A DNA stretch of 64,000 bases from Fistulifera solaris. Lineage: Eukaryota > Bacillariophyta > Bacillariophyceae > Naviculales > Stauroneidaceae. Position numbers and translations under genes: made by a program. Every line of letters starts with the position of its first letter. Position 1 is the first letter of the stretch. The stretch covers positions 682,001-746,000 of the forward strand of contig AP026142.1 of the NCBI GenBank assembly GCA_030295235.1, written 5' to 3'. This document shows positions 41,342-50,627 of this stretch, one piece after another. Under the pieces are notes generated by a model, which worked only from the letters and a program-made list of their open reading frames with translations, had not been told where the DNA came from and did no database searches.

Positions 41342-43669
41342 TCAACTCAGCTTGGACAGAGATTTTTCGAGCGTAGGCAGCTCTTTGCTGACATGCAAGA
41401 TGTGTGTGATCTGGTCGTAAGAGCTGTTAACAGAAAAAAGGAATGGTGAGCATCTTTGCCAAGGATTAGTTATTGTCTGAAAATACAAGAATGAACTTAC
41501 TTGGTCAGCGGATAGGAGCAGACAAACTCGATGAAATCTCGACCATCTTTGCTGTAATGAATATTCGTCGAACACGCTGGTCGACCCATGGCAACCTCCT
41601 CCAATAAATGATTGGGTTTGCCTGGACGAATTTTCGCCTCCTGCACTGTTCCCTCGCCTTCCAGCAGCGAGATGTATTCTTTGCCTTCCACTTCCATTTG
41701 TGTGTAGCCAGTAATGCGCGTCCAGGCTTCGTTCACATTTACAATCTTGAAAGGAGGCTCTGCAAGTGTTATCACGCGTGCCTCTAAGTGCGTGGGTGCC
41801 AACGCCATTTCGAGCGATCCCGGAATGATCTGAGCGCTGCCTTCATTACCACTGGCTCGTTCTAGCTGCTGCATGAATCCCATGGCGTCATACACAATCT
41901 CGATACTCAAAAGCTTATTTCGCGAGCTGAAGCTTGCGCGAAGCATTCCCGGCATGAGACAATCTGCCAAGGCACCGCACAATACGGCATCTTGCGATCG
42001 GAAAACAAACGGGCACATCAACACGTTATCCACCAAAATCATGAAATCTTCGTTGACATGAAACGAAGCACGGATCTGGGCTAGATTGTTCTCCGAACTG
42101 CCCGAGGAAGATTCAGCGTCGTTGGATATGATGACAGGGGCTGCTCCACTGCCGTTGCTCGACGAAATCTGATTTGACGAAAGAGGAAAGACTTGCGGAG
42201 CTCTCGTGTCGCTGAAATTTGGAGGCCGTAACATTGGTCGTCCGTTGTCTTCGAGAGCCACGGGGCGAATGTTGTGCGGAATGCCTCCTTTCTTGGCGAT
42301 ATTGGGGGCAGCAAGCCTTCACTTCGTGTCTCATCGGCATTTTCTCCGTGTCTTCTACGCTTGGTGGGACGGGATGCGGCGATGGCTGCCTGCGAGTCGT
42401 CACCAGAAGAGGAGTCCGTGCTAGTGCGTTTGCCCGACGAGGTTTCATTCGACTCTTCCGGTGAATCTTCCGCAGCAGGACTGCTCTCCTCGGAGTCGCC
42501 AAGTTTTGGATCTGGTAAAGGTCTAGCGTGATAGTCATGGAAATCATTAGACGGAGGGCGCTTCAACCGACTATCATTGCTGCTTCCACTTGATGAGCTC
42601 ACTTTCTTGGCGTGTTGTACGGAGTCGCGGGTATTCTCAATTGACTGCTGGGGCGCCTTCTTCATTGCTGCCGTGTCTTCTCCACTCGAAGTGTTGTTGG
42701 AAAAACCGGAATTGGAAGACAGACTGGAAACGGCGTGTTGAAGCTTTCCATCCTGCGGAGCGACACAACGAGGCATTTTTTTGTTTCCTCTTTTGGAATG
42801 TTCTAATAGCAGGAATTCATCACGCTTTATCTGCATCCAGCGACTACTTCTCGATCCAATATTTTCAATCATGACGGATAAGCTAGCGGCTTCGCATATC
42901 ATGGCTTGCACACCCCTAGAGCATCGACATTCCTAATCAAGAGCCACAAGTAAGACAAACCGTATTGGTGTTGCTGATTCACATTGTATGATTTCGCACG
43001 TACCTTTTCAATTTCACATCTTCGAAAAGACCTGTACGGTGTAACGGGCTGCTTTAAGCAAAAGTTATCTTCTGCCAAGGTCTTCCACTTCCGTTCGTCC
43101 GTTTCATATTTGGACAAGAATCGAAGAAAGTCTCGCACGACATTGCGGCGAACGTTTTGCACCTCTGCCATGTGCTGTATAGCAACGCGACGTTGACGAA
43201 CTTCTTCGATTCGTTCCGCATGCAATCCTTCGACCAGTTCTTTCAGCTTTTGTACGTATGCTTTCTTCCGCAGTCTGGTTGATCTGGCATGTTCCCGATT
43301 CCTATCGCGATTTTGTTGAACCTTTTCAGTCGTCAGTACATCGCCTTGGTGCGATGTTGGATTGCTGTCAAAGTCGGCGGTGTTACCAGAAGCAACCAAT
43401 GACGTTGGCTGAGCGCCATTCGCCATCATCAGCGAGTTCGCTCCTAGCATGCGTAGGAACGCGTTCGAGTCGGGCATCAGGGACGCAGTCTGATATAGCT
43501 GAGCTTGATTCGTGTTCGTCATGAGATTGAGAAGCTGGCTTGACATGTGTTGATTGTTTACAGCAAGCGCCTGCGCCTGATTTGCCGCATTCATTCCTCC
43601 TTGCATTGATAATCCGGCGTCGTTAGCACTCGATTGGTGGTTTCTTGATGGTAAATGATTGTTGTTCAT
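41342..43669 (-). CDS. bZIP-PAS transcription factor
   Basis: Diatom-type bZIP-PAS factor in three exons: 43669-43004, 42932-41501, 41423-41342. Introns are GTACGT to GATTAG (71 nt) and GTAAGT to TAACAG (77 nt). The Gln/Asn-rich start (MNNNHLPSRN) is followed by the basic region RNREHARSTRLRKKAYVQ near residue 123 and a zipper. Then comes the conserved FLRFLSKYETDERKW and LKQPVTPYRSF block found after the bZIP in these proteins. A Ser/Glu-rich linker precedes the C-terminal PAS domain (FKIVNVNEAWTRITGYTQM to CSYPLTNSYDQITH). The frame breaks at the G5 run 42304-42308, one base short; with it, LLPPNIAKKGGIPHN reads on. PAS may sense light, redox or a ligand; the cysteine typical of LOV photochemistry is not visible. 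Confidence 0.87.
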
Positions 43670-44314
43670 GGTTCCTACGATGTGTTTGTGATGTTTATGG
43701 TGTGTCTTTTCCTCGTTTGGGAGGACAGAAAATCCGTGGAGATGATGTGTGAGGAATTTTCTAAGTGATACGTGATCGTCAACGATCACCGAAACTGTGG
43801 GGGTTTCCGAAAACCTGAACTCTTCGATTGAAAATCAAGTACTAAATAACAATTTCAGCAAAAGTGAAATGTGCGTACTTGAAACTCAGAAAACGAAACT
43901 TCTGAAAGGGGTGCTTCTGGTAAGAGAATGTGCGTCAAATGTGAGAGTAAACATGAGAGGAATGGTATACGACAACATAGCTCCTCGGATGGGTACGCAC
44001 CTGCATTTGCTTTTAGCCAATCAAAATGATAGATTTTTCGCTTGATATGATTGGTTTCTAGATCTTGATGAACGAATTCTCTACCGCTGGGAGGCGCAAT
44101 ACCTAGGAGTACTGTCTGCACTGACGCACTTGTCTGAAAAATCTTTTCAGAAATCTACAAAAGCTCCACCCCCGCCGACCTGCTACCAGAGTACCACAAC
44201 CATGGGGAATGATGGGCCATGGGCCATCCGCCGCCGCCAGCGTTTTTAATGTCAACGTCGGCAACTGCTTTTGTGTTCGTGTTTGTAGCACTCTGCAGAC
44301 TAATCAGCTAGGCT
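43670..44314. other. Divergent spacer
   Basis: Leader/promoter of the bZIP-PAS gene (minus) and of the INT_rpt gene (plus). The open frame upstream of ATG 43669 starts only at GTG. No other feature seen. Confidence 0.4.
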
Positions 44315-44935
44315 ATGAGAGGATATCTTGCAGCTTTACTGTTTGTTTTAGCCAGATTAACCGTGTATCGTGCTTTAAATGCGGCTGGCCCGCGATCCTC
44401 CTTATCACCGATAGCTCAATTTAGGGTCGGAAGTATCTTTCGCACCAGAAATGCCCAGTTGCGCCTTCACAGCCATCAAAATTGTGATGAAGACGACGAT
44501 GACAAGGATGAGGATGAATGCATGTTTTCTTATGGAAATAGGTCGCCAGCATGGACGTCAAAATACCGTTCTCTTTTGTCCTATGACAAAGCTCGAGCAT
44601 CCGTCATGCATCTCGGGTTACGATCGAAAGAGGAATGGGATGAATATGTTAGTGACGGTAAACCTTATCACGGGCCTTACTTGCCAAATAATCCGGAGGA
44701 GATGTATACTTTAGACTGGGTCTCTTGGGAAGACTTTTTGTGTGTCACACGGAGCTACGACGATTCAAAGGCATTAATACGAGACGTATTAAAACTGCGA
44801 AGCGAACAAGCGTACACGGATTTTATTCTTATGGATTCACGTAGAGCTGCGGGGCTAAGATTACCATTCAAACCTGCCGTTGTCTATCAGAACGCAGGAT
44901 GGATTTCGTGGGACGATTACCTTGGATTGGGCTAG
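44315..44935 (+). CDS. Integrase-repeat (INT_rpt) protein, signal peptide
   Basis: Two copies of the roughly 45-residue repeat named phage-integrase repeat unit, abundant in diatoms and of unknown role. Copy 1 is ASVMHLGLRSKEEWDEYV to LDWVSWEDFL. Copy 2, more diverged, is RDVLKLRSEQAYTDFI to AGWISWDDYLG. The constant features are a Lx-L-x-S/x-E start, a Pro-rich centre with PNNPEE or LPFKP, and a W-x-S-W-(E/D)-D end. The N-terminus (MRGYLAALLFVLARLTVY) looks like a signal or plastid pre-sequence. An acidic run EDDDDKDEDE precedes the repeats. Despite the name there is no recombinase catalytic domain here. ATG 44315. Confidence 0.68.
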   Translation: MRGYLAALLFVLARLTVYRALNAAGPRSSLSPIAQFRVGSIFRTRNAQLRLHSHQNCDEDDDDKDEDECMFSYGNRSPAWTSKYRSLLSYDKARASVMHLGLRSKEEWDEYVSDGKPYHGPYLPNNPEEMYTLDWVSWEDFLCVTRSYDDSKALIRDVLKLRSEQAYTDFILMDSRRAAGLRLPFKPAVVYQNAGWISWDDYLGLG

Positions 44936-45007
44936 TTGCCCTACTAAACCGCGACGTTTCGTCCTAATGTTCCTTCATTTTCGGAGGTATCGCGATCGCA
45001 AGGAAAA

Positions 45008-45646
45008 CTATAAAAGAAATATTCCCATGAATATTGCTCCAAACAGAACGCTTGCTGCAAATAGGGGCGAGAGCCCGAATCGGTTTTGCGACCAGGCAAA
45101 TACTTCAAGCGCTTTGACTCCGAAATTTATCAGTGATCCTTGAAGAATGCCGATCGGTCCCATTGGTGATGAGTAAAACGGCAAAGGTTCTATTTTCTTA
45201 TATCCGCCTTCGGCAAATTGAATCATGTTTTGCTTGGATCTGGGCTGCTCGAAAGGATACACTTTATAACCGTCAATGATAAAGAATGAAGGATAGCCAT
45301 AAATATTGAAACGAGAAGCCAATGCTTTTTCCATATTTCCGTCTACCTTTCCGACCTTGACCGTGTGAGAAGTCGAACTGTGGAATTCGTTAGCAATTTC
45401 ATCATATGTTGAAGCGAATTGCGTGCAGTGAATACAGTGCGGCGAATAAAATTCCACCAACCATACATTTCCGTCTCCCACATGTTCTGCAAAGTTTTTC
45501 GTTGTAAGAATGACAGGCATTTTAGTTTCATCGAGCGTAGCCGACTGGGACGCGGAGGATGGAATCTCCTTTTCTGCGTGTGCGACTTGTGCAGCGGGTA
45601 AGCATGATGAGAGAGCAAGTAGCACAATGGACTTTAGCGATACCAT
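45008..45646 (-). CDS. Membrane-anchored thioredoxin-domain protein (TMX/PDI-like)
   Basis: ER-type disulfide oxidoreductase. Signal peptide MVSLKSIVLLALSSCLPA. A thioredoxin domain follows: VILTTKNFAEHV, WLVEFYSPHCIHCTQFA with active site CIHC, VKVGKVDGN, and the cis-Pro region NIYGYPSFFII. The C-terminal hydrophobic helix LSPLFAASVLFGAIFMG leaves only a few residues outside. CIHC differs from the CGHC of PDI, so redox potential may differ. Start ATG 45646 (AAATGGTATC); a TTG-led extension to 45697 is ignored. Tail-to-tail with the INT_rpt gene, 72 bp apart. Confidence 0.8.
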   Translation of the reverse strand: MVSLKSIVLLALSSCLPAAQVAHAEKEIPSSASQSATLDETKMPVILTTKNFAEHVGDGNVWLVEFYSPHCIHCTQFASTYDEIANEFHSSTSHTVKVGKVDGNMEKALASRFNIYGYPSFFIIDGYKVYPFEQPRSKQNMIQFAEGGYKKIEPLPFYSSPMGPIGILQGSLINFGVKALEVFAWSQNRFGLSPLFAASVLFGAIFMGIFLL

Positions 45647-46008
45647 TTTTCGATGAATAAAGCAAAGGTGAATACTTAAATGCAGTAGCGTTTTCAAGAT
45701 AGAGCCTCTTTCTCTTCTTTTCCATCAAGTGTAAAAAAGACTTGTCGATCGTCGATATGATAACTGCTTGCCGTTGTCGATGAAAGTGTGTCACATTTAT
45801 AGGAACACGTCCAGTCATGAATAAGATGACAGCTGATGACGTATCGGTATTTGTGAGGGCAATTGAGTCACGTTTGAACCTTGATTTGAACCGTGCATAG
45901 CGTAATGAAAGGAAAGTATTATAAAGATGTTTTCGTCAAAGAATAATAGTTACATCAATATTGATCACATTGCTTTTACCGGCAGCATCTTTGGCTTTGT
46001 CTTGTGTT
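45647..46008. other. Intergenic spacer
   Basis: Upstream region of the thioredoxin-like gene. Nothing else recognised. Confidence 0.4.
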
Positions 46009-46821
46009 CTAGGCCGCTGCAGCTGTAGATCGTAAGCAAGATGAGTACATGTCGTCTTCCTCTAAGAATTCTTCGAGAACATCAAGAAACACTGTAGTGT
46101 AATGCTGGAAAGCATCGTAGGGAATTCGCAGCGCAGGGGCTAATCTGTCCAGGGCGTGCAAGATGAGTAAGGTAAACGGTAGAATCCGTGTACGGAGCTC
46201 GTTCTTCTGTCCATTCATGCAACTGTACTGGCACACCGATTCAAGGTTTGAACAAGCGAGCTGCAGCATTTGGTATGCTAAAGCAAGGTATCGTTCTGCA
46301 ACATGGGAAAAAGCCGATGTTGTGGCAACACAAATGTAGGAAGCTGCCAAATTATTTAGAAGGATGGAGCGTTCGGTACCTCTGAAGTACGCCATACCTT
46401 CCCGTATTGTTGTCTCCGATAGCTCTATCCGAATAATGTTTAAAGAAAATTGGCTGCTTGCTTTGCTGTCGTCGCTTTCATTGAAACCTGTTTTCACAGT
46501 GTCGGCAAAATCGTTTTCGGTAATAACACGAAATCGAACAAAGCCGTTATTTTTTGCCAAAGGACTGCAATGAGAAACTTCACGATAAGATTTTTCGAGC
46601 GTTGCATTAATGGCTGTTAAAGAAAGATGCGGCTCACACATCGACGCGTCATGCATAATTGCAGTTGCATCTGTAAACGCCTCCAACGCCTCGTCGTAAC
46701 AACGTCGAGCAAGGAGAGACGCACCCACATTATTCAGCGCTATGGCTGCTGTGTAACGGAATTGAACATCTGTGCACATGAGTTCTGAAGTGACAATGCG
46801 GAGATTATACGACTCATTCAT
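46009..46821 (-). CDS. TPR-like helical protein
   Basis: Not assigned to a named family. The N-terminal part RYTAAIALNNVGASLLARRCYDEALEAFTDATAIM is a clear tetratricopeptide-type unit. A second unit is YFRGTERSILLNNLAASYICVA, with AERYLALAYQMLQLACSNLE following. Such short TPR-like proteins are frequent in diatoms and their partners are unknown. The C-terminus is acidic (DVLEEFLEEDDMYSS). ATG 46821 (MNESYNLRI) is preferred over the frame's upstream codons. Single exon, 270 aa. Confidence 0.6.
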   Translation of the reverse strand: MNESYNLRIVTSELMCTDVQFRYTAAIALNNVGASLLARRCYDEALEAFTDATAIMHDASMCEPHLSLTAINATLEKSYREVSHCSPLAKNNGFVRFRVITENDFADTVKTGFNESDDSKASSQFSLNIIRIELSETTIREGMAYFRGTERSILLNNLAASYICVATTSAFSHVAERYLALAYQMLQLACSNLESVCQYSCMNGQKNELRTRILPFTLLILHALDRLAPALRIPYDAFQHYTTVFLDVLEEFLEEDDMYSSCLRSTAAAA

Positions 46822-48626
46822 GATTTTTATGGTGTGATGTTTTGTTTGTGTTCGCAATTTTGCGGTGTTGAAAATACCTTCGTTATTCTACCGACCTTTG
46901 ACGTAAGATGGATTTTACTTCTCCGTTATCCGCGATGGCCGCTTTGGCAAACGGAATAAATATCATGCAGAATGCAGAGAGAATGAGTTCCTTTATAGTC
47001 TCTATTTTTCAATAAGGTGTGAAGTGTGAAGAGAGAAGCTATCTCTCGAGTCTCTAGTCTCTTGAGTGTCATACTACTGTACAGTTAGGGACTGCGGAAG
47101 TATTACCGGTACAAGCACTTCAAACTCCAAGCTTTAACGAAAAACGCAACGTTAATGTCGACATCGAGTGAATTAAAACTTTTGGGTGAGTTTTCGAGTC
47201 GATTTCGCAACACGAGTAGTCTAAATTCTAAACAAAGAAGGACCTTCGATAAGTAATACTACGTAAACAAAGATGCGTTTATGGTTTATGGTTTATGTCT
47301 CTGTTCCATGTTCCATGACCTATAGTGAAATTGATTATGAAAAATTCTGTTCTTTTGGTTAGCACATTGAAGTTGAACTTATTTGATCAATACACCATTC
47401 GTCATTATTTATCTTTATCTCTTGCATTTTGCATTTAACGATGTGTCTATTCTTTGTTGTTCTTTATTAAATTCTGGGCCCTTGCCTTCTGCAATCGACT
47501 ACCAGGTACAAGTAACAAGTACCAACCGTTAATCGTCAATGTTTGCTCGAAATGACTTGAGTCAAATGCGCCATACAAGCGCAAAATCCGAAACGGTTGG
47601 AGCATTGGAGCGTGCCGCCGCAAACCGCAAATGGACAACATTTATGACCCAAGACCAAATCAGGATAAGGTTGCATGCAACACTCGGGTACTCGTAAATT
47701 CGTGAATGATTGCTTCTCAAAGTTTCAGGAAAAATAAAAATAAACAATGTATGCTCGGGGGACTTTTTTCAATCAGTTTTTCATCTAAAATAATGAGCAA
47801 ATAGCTAGGCTGCTTTGCCGTTGCACATTCATTTTTCGAAAAGCCGGTTAGCTGCCATCCATGCTCTGACTTTACTCTCGTGCTGAACGGCACCAGTCTA
47901 GAGGCGACAAGAATACCAAGGAGTCTTTCGTATCGCAAAAATAAAATGCAGGGCAAAATCCACCGTGGACGATCATGGGAGCAAACCGTAAGCTATGATT
48001 TACGGAGTATTATTTATTGCAACCATCTCCATTTTTAATTGTCTCGATCAGCCGCACTTACCAGGCCAGCCAAAGCTACGCACGAAACGATGAGACGCTG
48101 GGTAACATCCAATTCCGAAAGGCCGAATACATTGGTGGTCGAAGAAAATATAATTAAAGGTTAAGATAAAAATTAGGCCAAACGCTACCACGAGTCAGGT
48201 TATGCGTTACTAGGTACGGTACCGGTACCGTTCGCCTTTCGTTAAGCCCAGATTGTGTCCCCTTTCAACGTACATTTTGGAGAAGACTATTGAGAACCGC
48301 ATTGAATGTCGCAAGTGACGCTACAAGACCCGGAAGTTGTTTTCTCCGTCGACGTCGAAAGAAAGTGTTCCGTTGGCGGTTGGAGTTGGCCATAAAAAGG
48401 CTCACCGGACCGCACACAGACAGGCGACCGCTAACTTTGCTGCCAAAATAAACAAGTAGCACTTCCAAAAGTGTTTACTTCTTCTTGTTGTAAATATCTA
48501 AGGTTTCGTTGGAAGTCGTATAGTCCTTTGCTTTCGCTCGATTAGATCAGTCACTCTCCAGAAAATTCATTCCAGCGCTTTACATTTCGATCGAGATATA
48601 TTTGAAACACAAAAGAGAAGGCCAGA
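46822..48626. other. 1.8-kb gene-free region
   Basis: The longest gene-free stretch. Contains small tandem words (ATGGTTT, GTTCCAT) at 47278-47320, TACGGAGTA at 48001, a GGTACC tract at 48213-48231 and several other GGTAC-containing words. Short minus frames (47447-47956, 48265-48468) have no recognisable domain. Possibly an eroded mobile element, but no diagnostic domain or terminal repeats were seen. Confidence 0.45.
48213..48231. repeat. Tandem GGTACC tract
   Basis: GGTACGGTACCGGTACCG, self-complementary core; third such tract in the window. Confidence 0.7.
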
Positions 48627-49287
48627 ATGAGTACAAGTGCGAGGCGCCGTTTAATGCATGACTTCAAGCGGTGAGTGAATTGATAGCATAGCTGCGTGAG
48701 ACTGTGGCTGGGTCGAAAAGAGCTACCTAGATAATGAAGAAAAGACTTTGCTGGCGCAACGGCAGCGAAAACAAAAAGACTTTTTTTCAAAGCTTCCCTT
48801 TGGTAATTGCAGTCTTACTCACCCAATTTTCTTTCTCCACTCCATTTGCTAAAATTTACCAAAACACAGTCTGCAAAATGATCCACCGTCCGGAGTTACA
48901 GGCGCTCCGATGGATACCAACATTATGTTGTGGCAGGCCGTCATTTTCGGCCCCGACGACACTCCGTGGGAGGGCGGCACTTTCAAGCTCGTGCTAGAAT
49001 TCACCGAGGACTATCCCAACAAAGCTCCGCAAGTTCGTTTCTTGACGAAAATGTTCCACCCGAATATTTACAATGACGGACAGATTTGTTTGGATATTTT
49101 GCAGAATCAGTGGAGTCCTATTTACGACATCTCAGCCATTCTGACGAGCATTCAGTCATTGTTGTGCGATCCGAATCCGGCATCGCCGGCAAACTCGGAA
49201 GCTTCTCGCTTGTATAACGAAAATCGTCGTGAATACAACCGTCGCGTTCGAGAAATTGTGGAGCAGAGTTGGTTGGATGAATCATAA
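48627..49287 (+). CDS. RAD6: Ubiquitin-conjugating enzyme E2, RAD6/UBC2
   Basis: E2 of the RAD6 class, which with RAD18-type E3s ubiquitinates PCNA and with BRE1-type E3s histone H2B. Exon 1 (48627-48670) encodes [16 protein letters not shown] 199-nt intron (48671-48869, GTGAGT to ACACAG) splits the Arg codon. Exon 2 resumes [14 protein letters not shown]. The UBC fold is complete: [15 protein letters not shown] with the active cysteine near residue 88, and [18 protein letters not shown]. The protein ends EQSWLDES, so the long acidic tail of yeast Rad6 is absent, as in human UBE2A/B. Very strong family match. Confidence 0.95.
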
Positions 49288-49399
49288 ACTGCGCTTGGAG
49301 TGATCGATGAGGAGAATAATTAGTCCGAACGACGGGGTCTCTTTCAACTAGAAGCACGCGATGATGGGAAGAAAGGCCCTACATACGAACTGAAATAGT

Positions 49400-50068
49400 T
49401 TAGTATATATACTCTAGGAAACTACTTGCTGGTTTGTAGCCGGTTTCTCTCGAGGTGTTAAGCGGAGCTCTGGGACTTTTGCCGCGACAAAGGATGTAAA
49501 CGAATCCACATCCTGATGAAATTGCATTTCTTCTGTAGATATTACACTTCCATCTTTTTTTCTTGCGACTCACAAAAACCATTATGGATACTTGTTTGAG
49601 TCGCAAGACCTGCGCGAGTTTATTTGCGTCCAAGTACAAGAATAGCGGAATGTTGCGTTCGTGACAAATAGCCGGAATGTAATTCCATGGCAATGAGTTT
49701 CCATGAGGAACAATGGGTAATACGACAAGTAAGGGTTGCTGGTGCTTTTGCTTTTGCGTGGAAGATGTTGAAGGTTGCAATAAGGCGCGAGCACATACAT
49801 TGTATCCTATTTTAATGCGTTGTCGAAACCATTCATTTCTTGTCCGAGATAGCGTGTTCTTGTTATTCACTTTACTAGGTTTCGTCCAGTATTTTTGAAC
49901 CAGTTCTTTGTCGAAGCGTTCCCAAAAGAGTTCTTGTCGTGAAAACGAAACAGGTGCGGCTTGCAAGAGATCGGAAGACGTGAAGGTTGTGGTTGTGAAA
50001 AGCGATTCGCAATCGATCCAGGATCGTGGCTGCTCTCGTCTTTGTCGCTTTGTTTTTGGCGAATACAT
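49400..50068 (-). CDS. L7Ae/L30e-fold RNA-binding protein, RPP38-like
   Basis: The central part has the L7Ae/Gadd45 fold pattern: RIKIGYNVCARALL, PLLVVLPIVPHGNSLPWNYIPAICHERNIPLFL and ANKLAQVLRLKQVSIMVF. In L7Ae proteins the equivalent of G-x-N-(E/C)... binds kink-turn RNA. The basic N-terminus (KTKRQRREQPRSW) and a total of 222 aa suggest the RNase P/MRP subunit Rpp38 group rather than a ribosomal protein, but this is a tentative call. The C-terminal portion is basic and Cys-containing. ATG 50068. Convergent with RAD6; divergent from the FAD monooxygenase. Confidence 0.6.
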   Translation of the reverse strand: MYSPKTKRQRREQPRSWIDCESLFTTTTFTSSDLLQAAPVSFSRQELFWERFDKELVQKYWTKPSKVNNKNTLSRTRNEWFRQRIKIGYNVCARALLQPSTSSTQKQKHQQPLLVVLPIVPHGNSLPWNYIPAICHERNIPLFLYLDANKLAQVLRLKQVSIMVFVSRKKKRWKCNIYRRNAISSGCGFVYILCRGKSPRAPLNTSRETGYKPASSFLEYIY

Positions 50069-50198
50069 CTTCTTTTCTCGTTAACGAAGTACTACTATAT
50101 TAATGAAGAGCTCTACGATGTTGCTTTTATCAATAGGGAGATAATTATCATTATTTCGCAACTTTTGCTTGCGCAACACAATAAGCACCCTTGCTCGT

Positions 50199-50213
50199 GA
50201 CTTGTTTCCAGTC
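50199..50213. repeat. GACTT-N5-CAGTC dyad (one mismatch)
   Basis: CGTGACTT GTTTC CAGTCGTG; flanks match the 3261 copy. Confidence 0.45.
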
Positions 50214-50432
50214 GTGTTATATCTTGATTCTATTATAAATTCGTAATCGCACGGTCCGGAACTAATACCGCCGTAACATATTCAGTAGGCAACGAAGTGT
50301 GAGTCCCTATAAATGCTTGGTATAAAAGTGGCGGTGCTTGAAAAAACAACTCATTGCTAATCATCACGACAGTCATGGCCGTGTATTTAGAATTTGGGTC
50401 GATCAAATCATCGTTTCCGACTCATGACTCAT

Positions 50433-50476
50433 GACTGATGTCCAGTCGCATGCAGTTGACTACGGAATACGGAGTA
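50433..50476. repeat. GACTG-N5-CAGTC dyad plus TACGGAGTA
   Basis: A perfect dyad at 50433-50447 followed within 21 nt by TACGGAGTA at 50468. The 15-mer TACGGAGTATTATTT here is identical to that at 48001. Confidence 0.6.
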
Positions 50477-50627
50477 TTATTTTTGCTTCGAGCATCCGGG
50501 TGATCTTGGCACACGCCTGTCGCCTATTTTTTTATTTGCTGTTCATTATTTTTTTCCTATAAAAACAGCCATTTTGTTTGAATTGGCGACATCAAGTCTC
50601 TTTGTTATTATATTTTCCCGTTCAGAC

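Larger units (their letters stand above)
50069..50627. promoter_or_regulatory. Divergent promoter region with paired dyads
   Basis: Between two start codons. Has GACTT-N5-CAGTC at 50199 and GACTG-N5-CAGTC at 50433 (234 bp apart), then TACGGAATACGGAGTA at 50461-50476. Confidence 0.5.

Noticed and set aside
41342-42261. LOV (aureochrome-type) photoreceptor domain
   Set aside because: The sensor domain is PAS-like, but the flavin-binding cysteine signature of LOV domains is not present.
44315-44935. Phage integrase or mobile element from the INT_rpt domain name
   Set aside because: Only the repeat unit is present; no tyrosine-recombinase catalytic region.
47447-48468. Transposable-element open frames in the 1.8-kb gap
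   Set aside because: Frames are short, with no transposase, reverse-transcriptase or integrase motifs and no terminal repeats.
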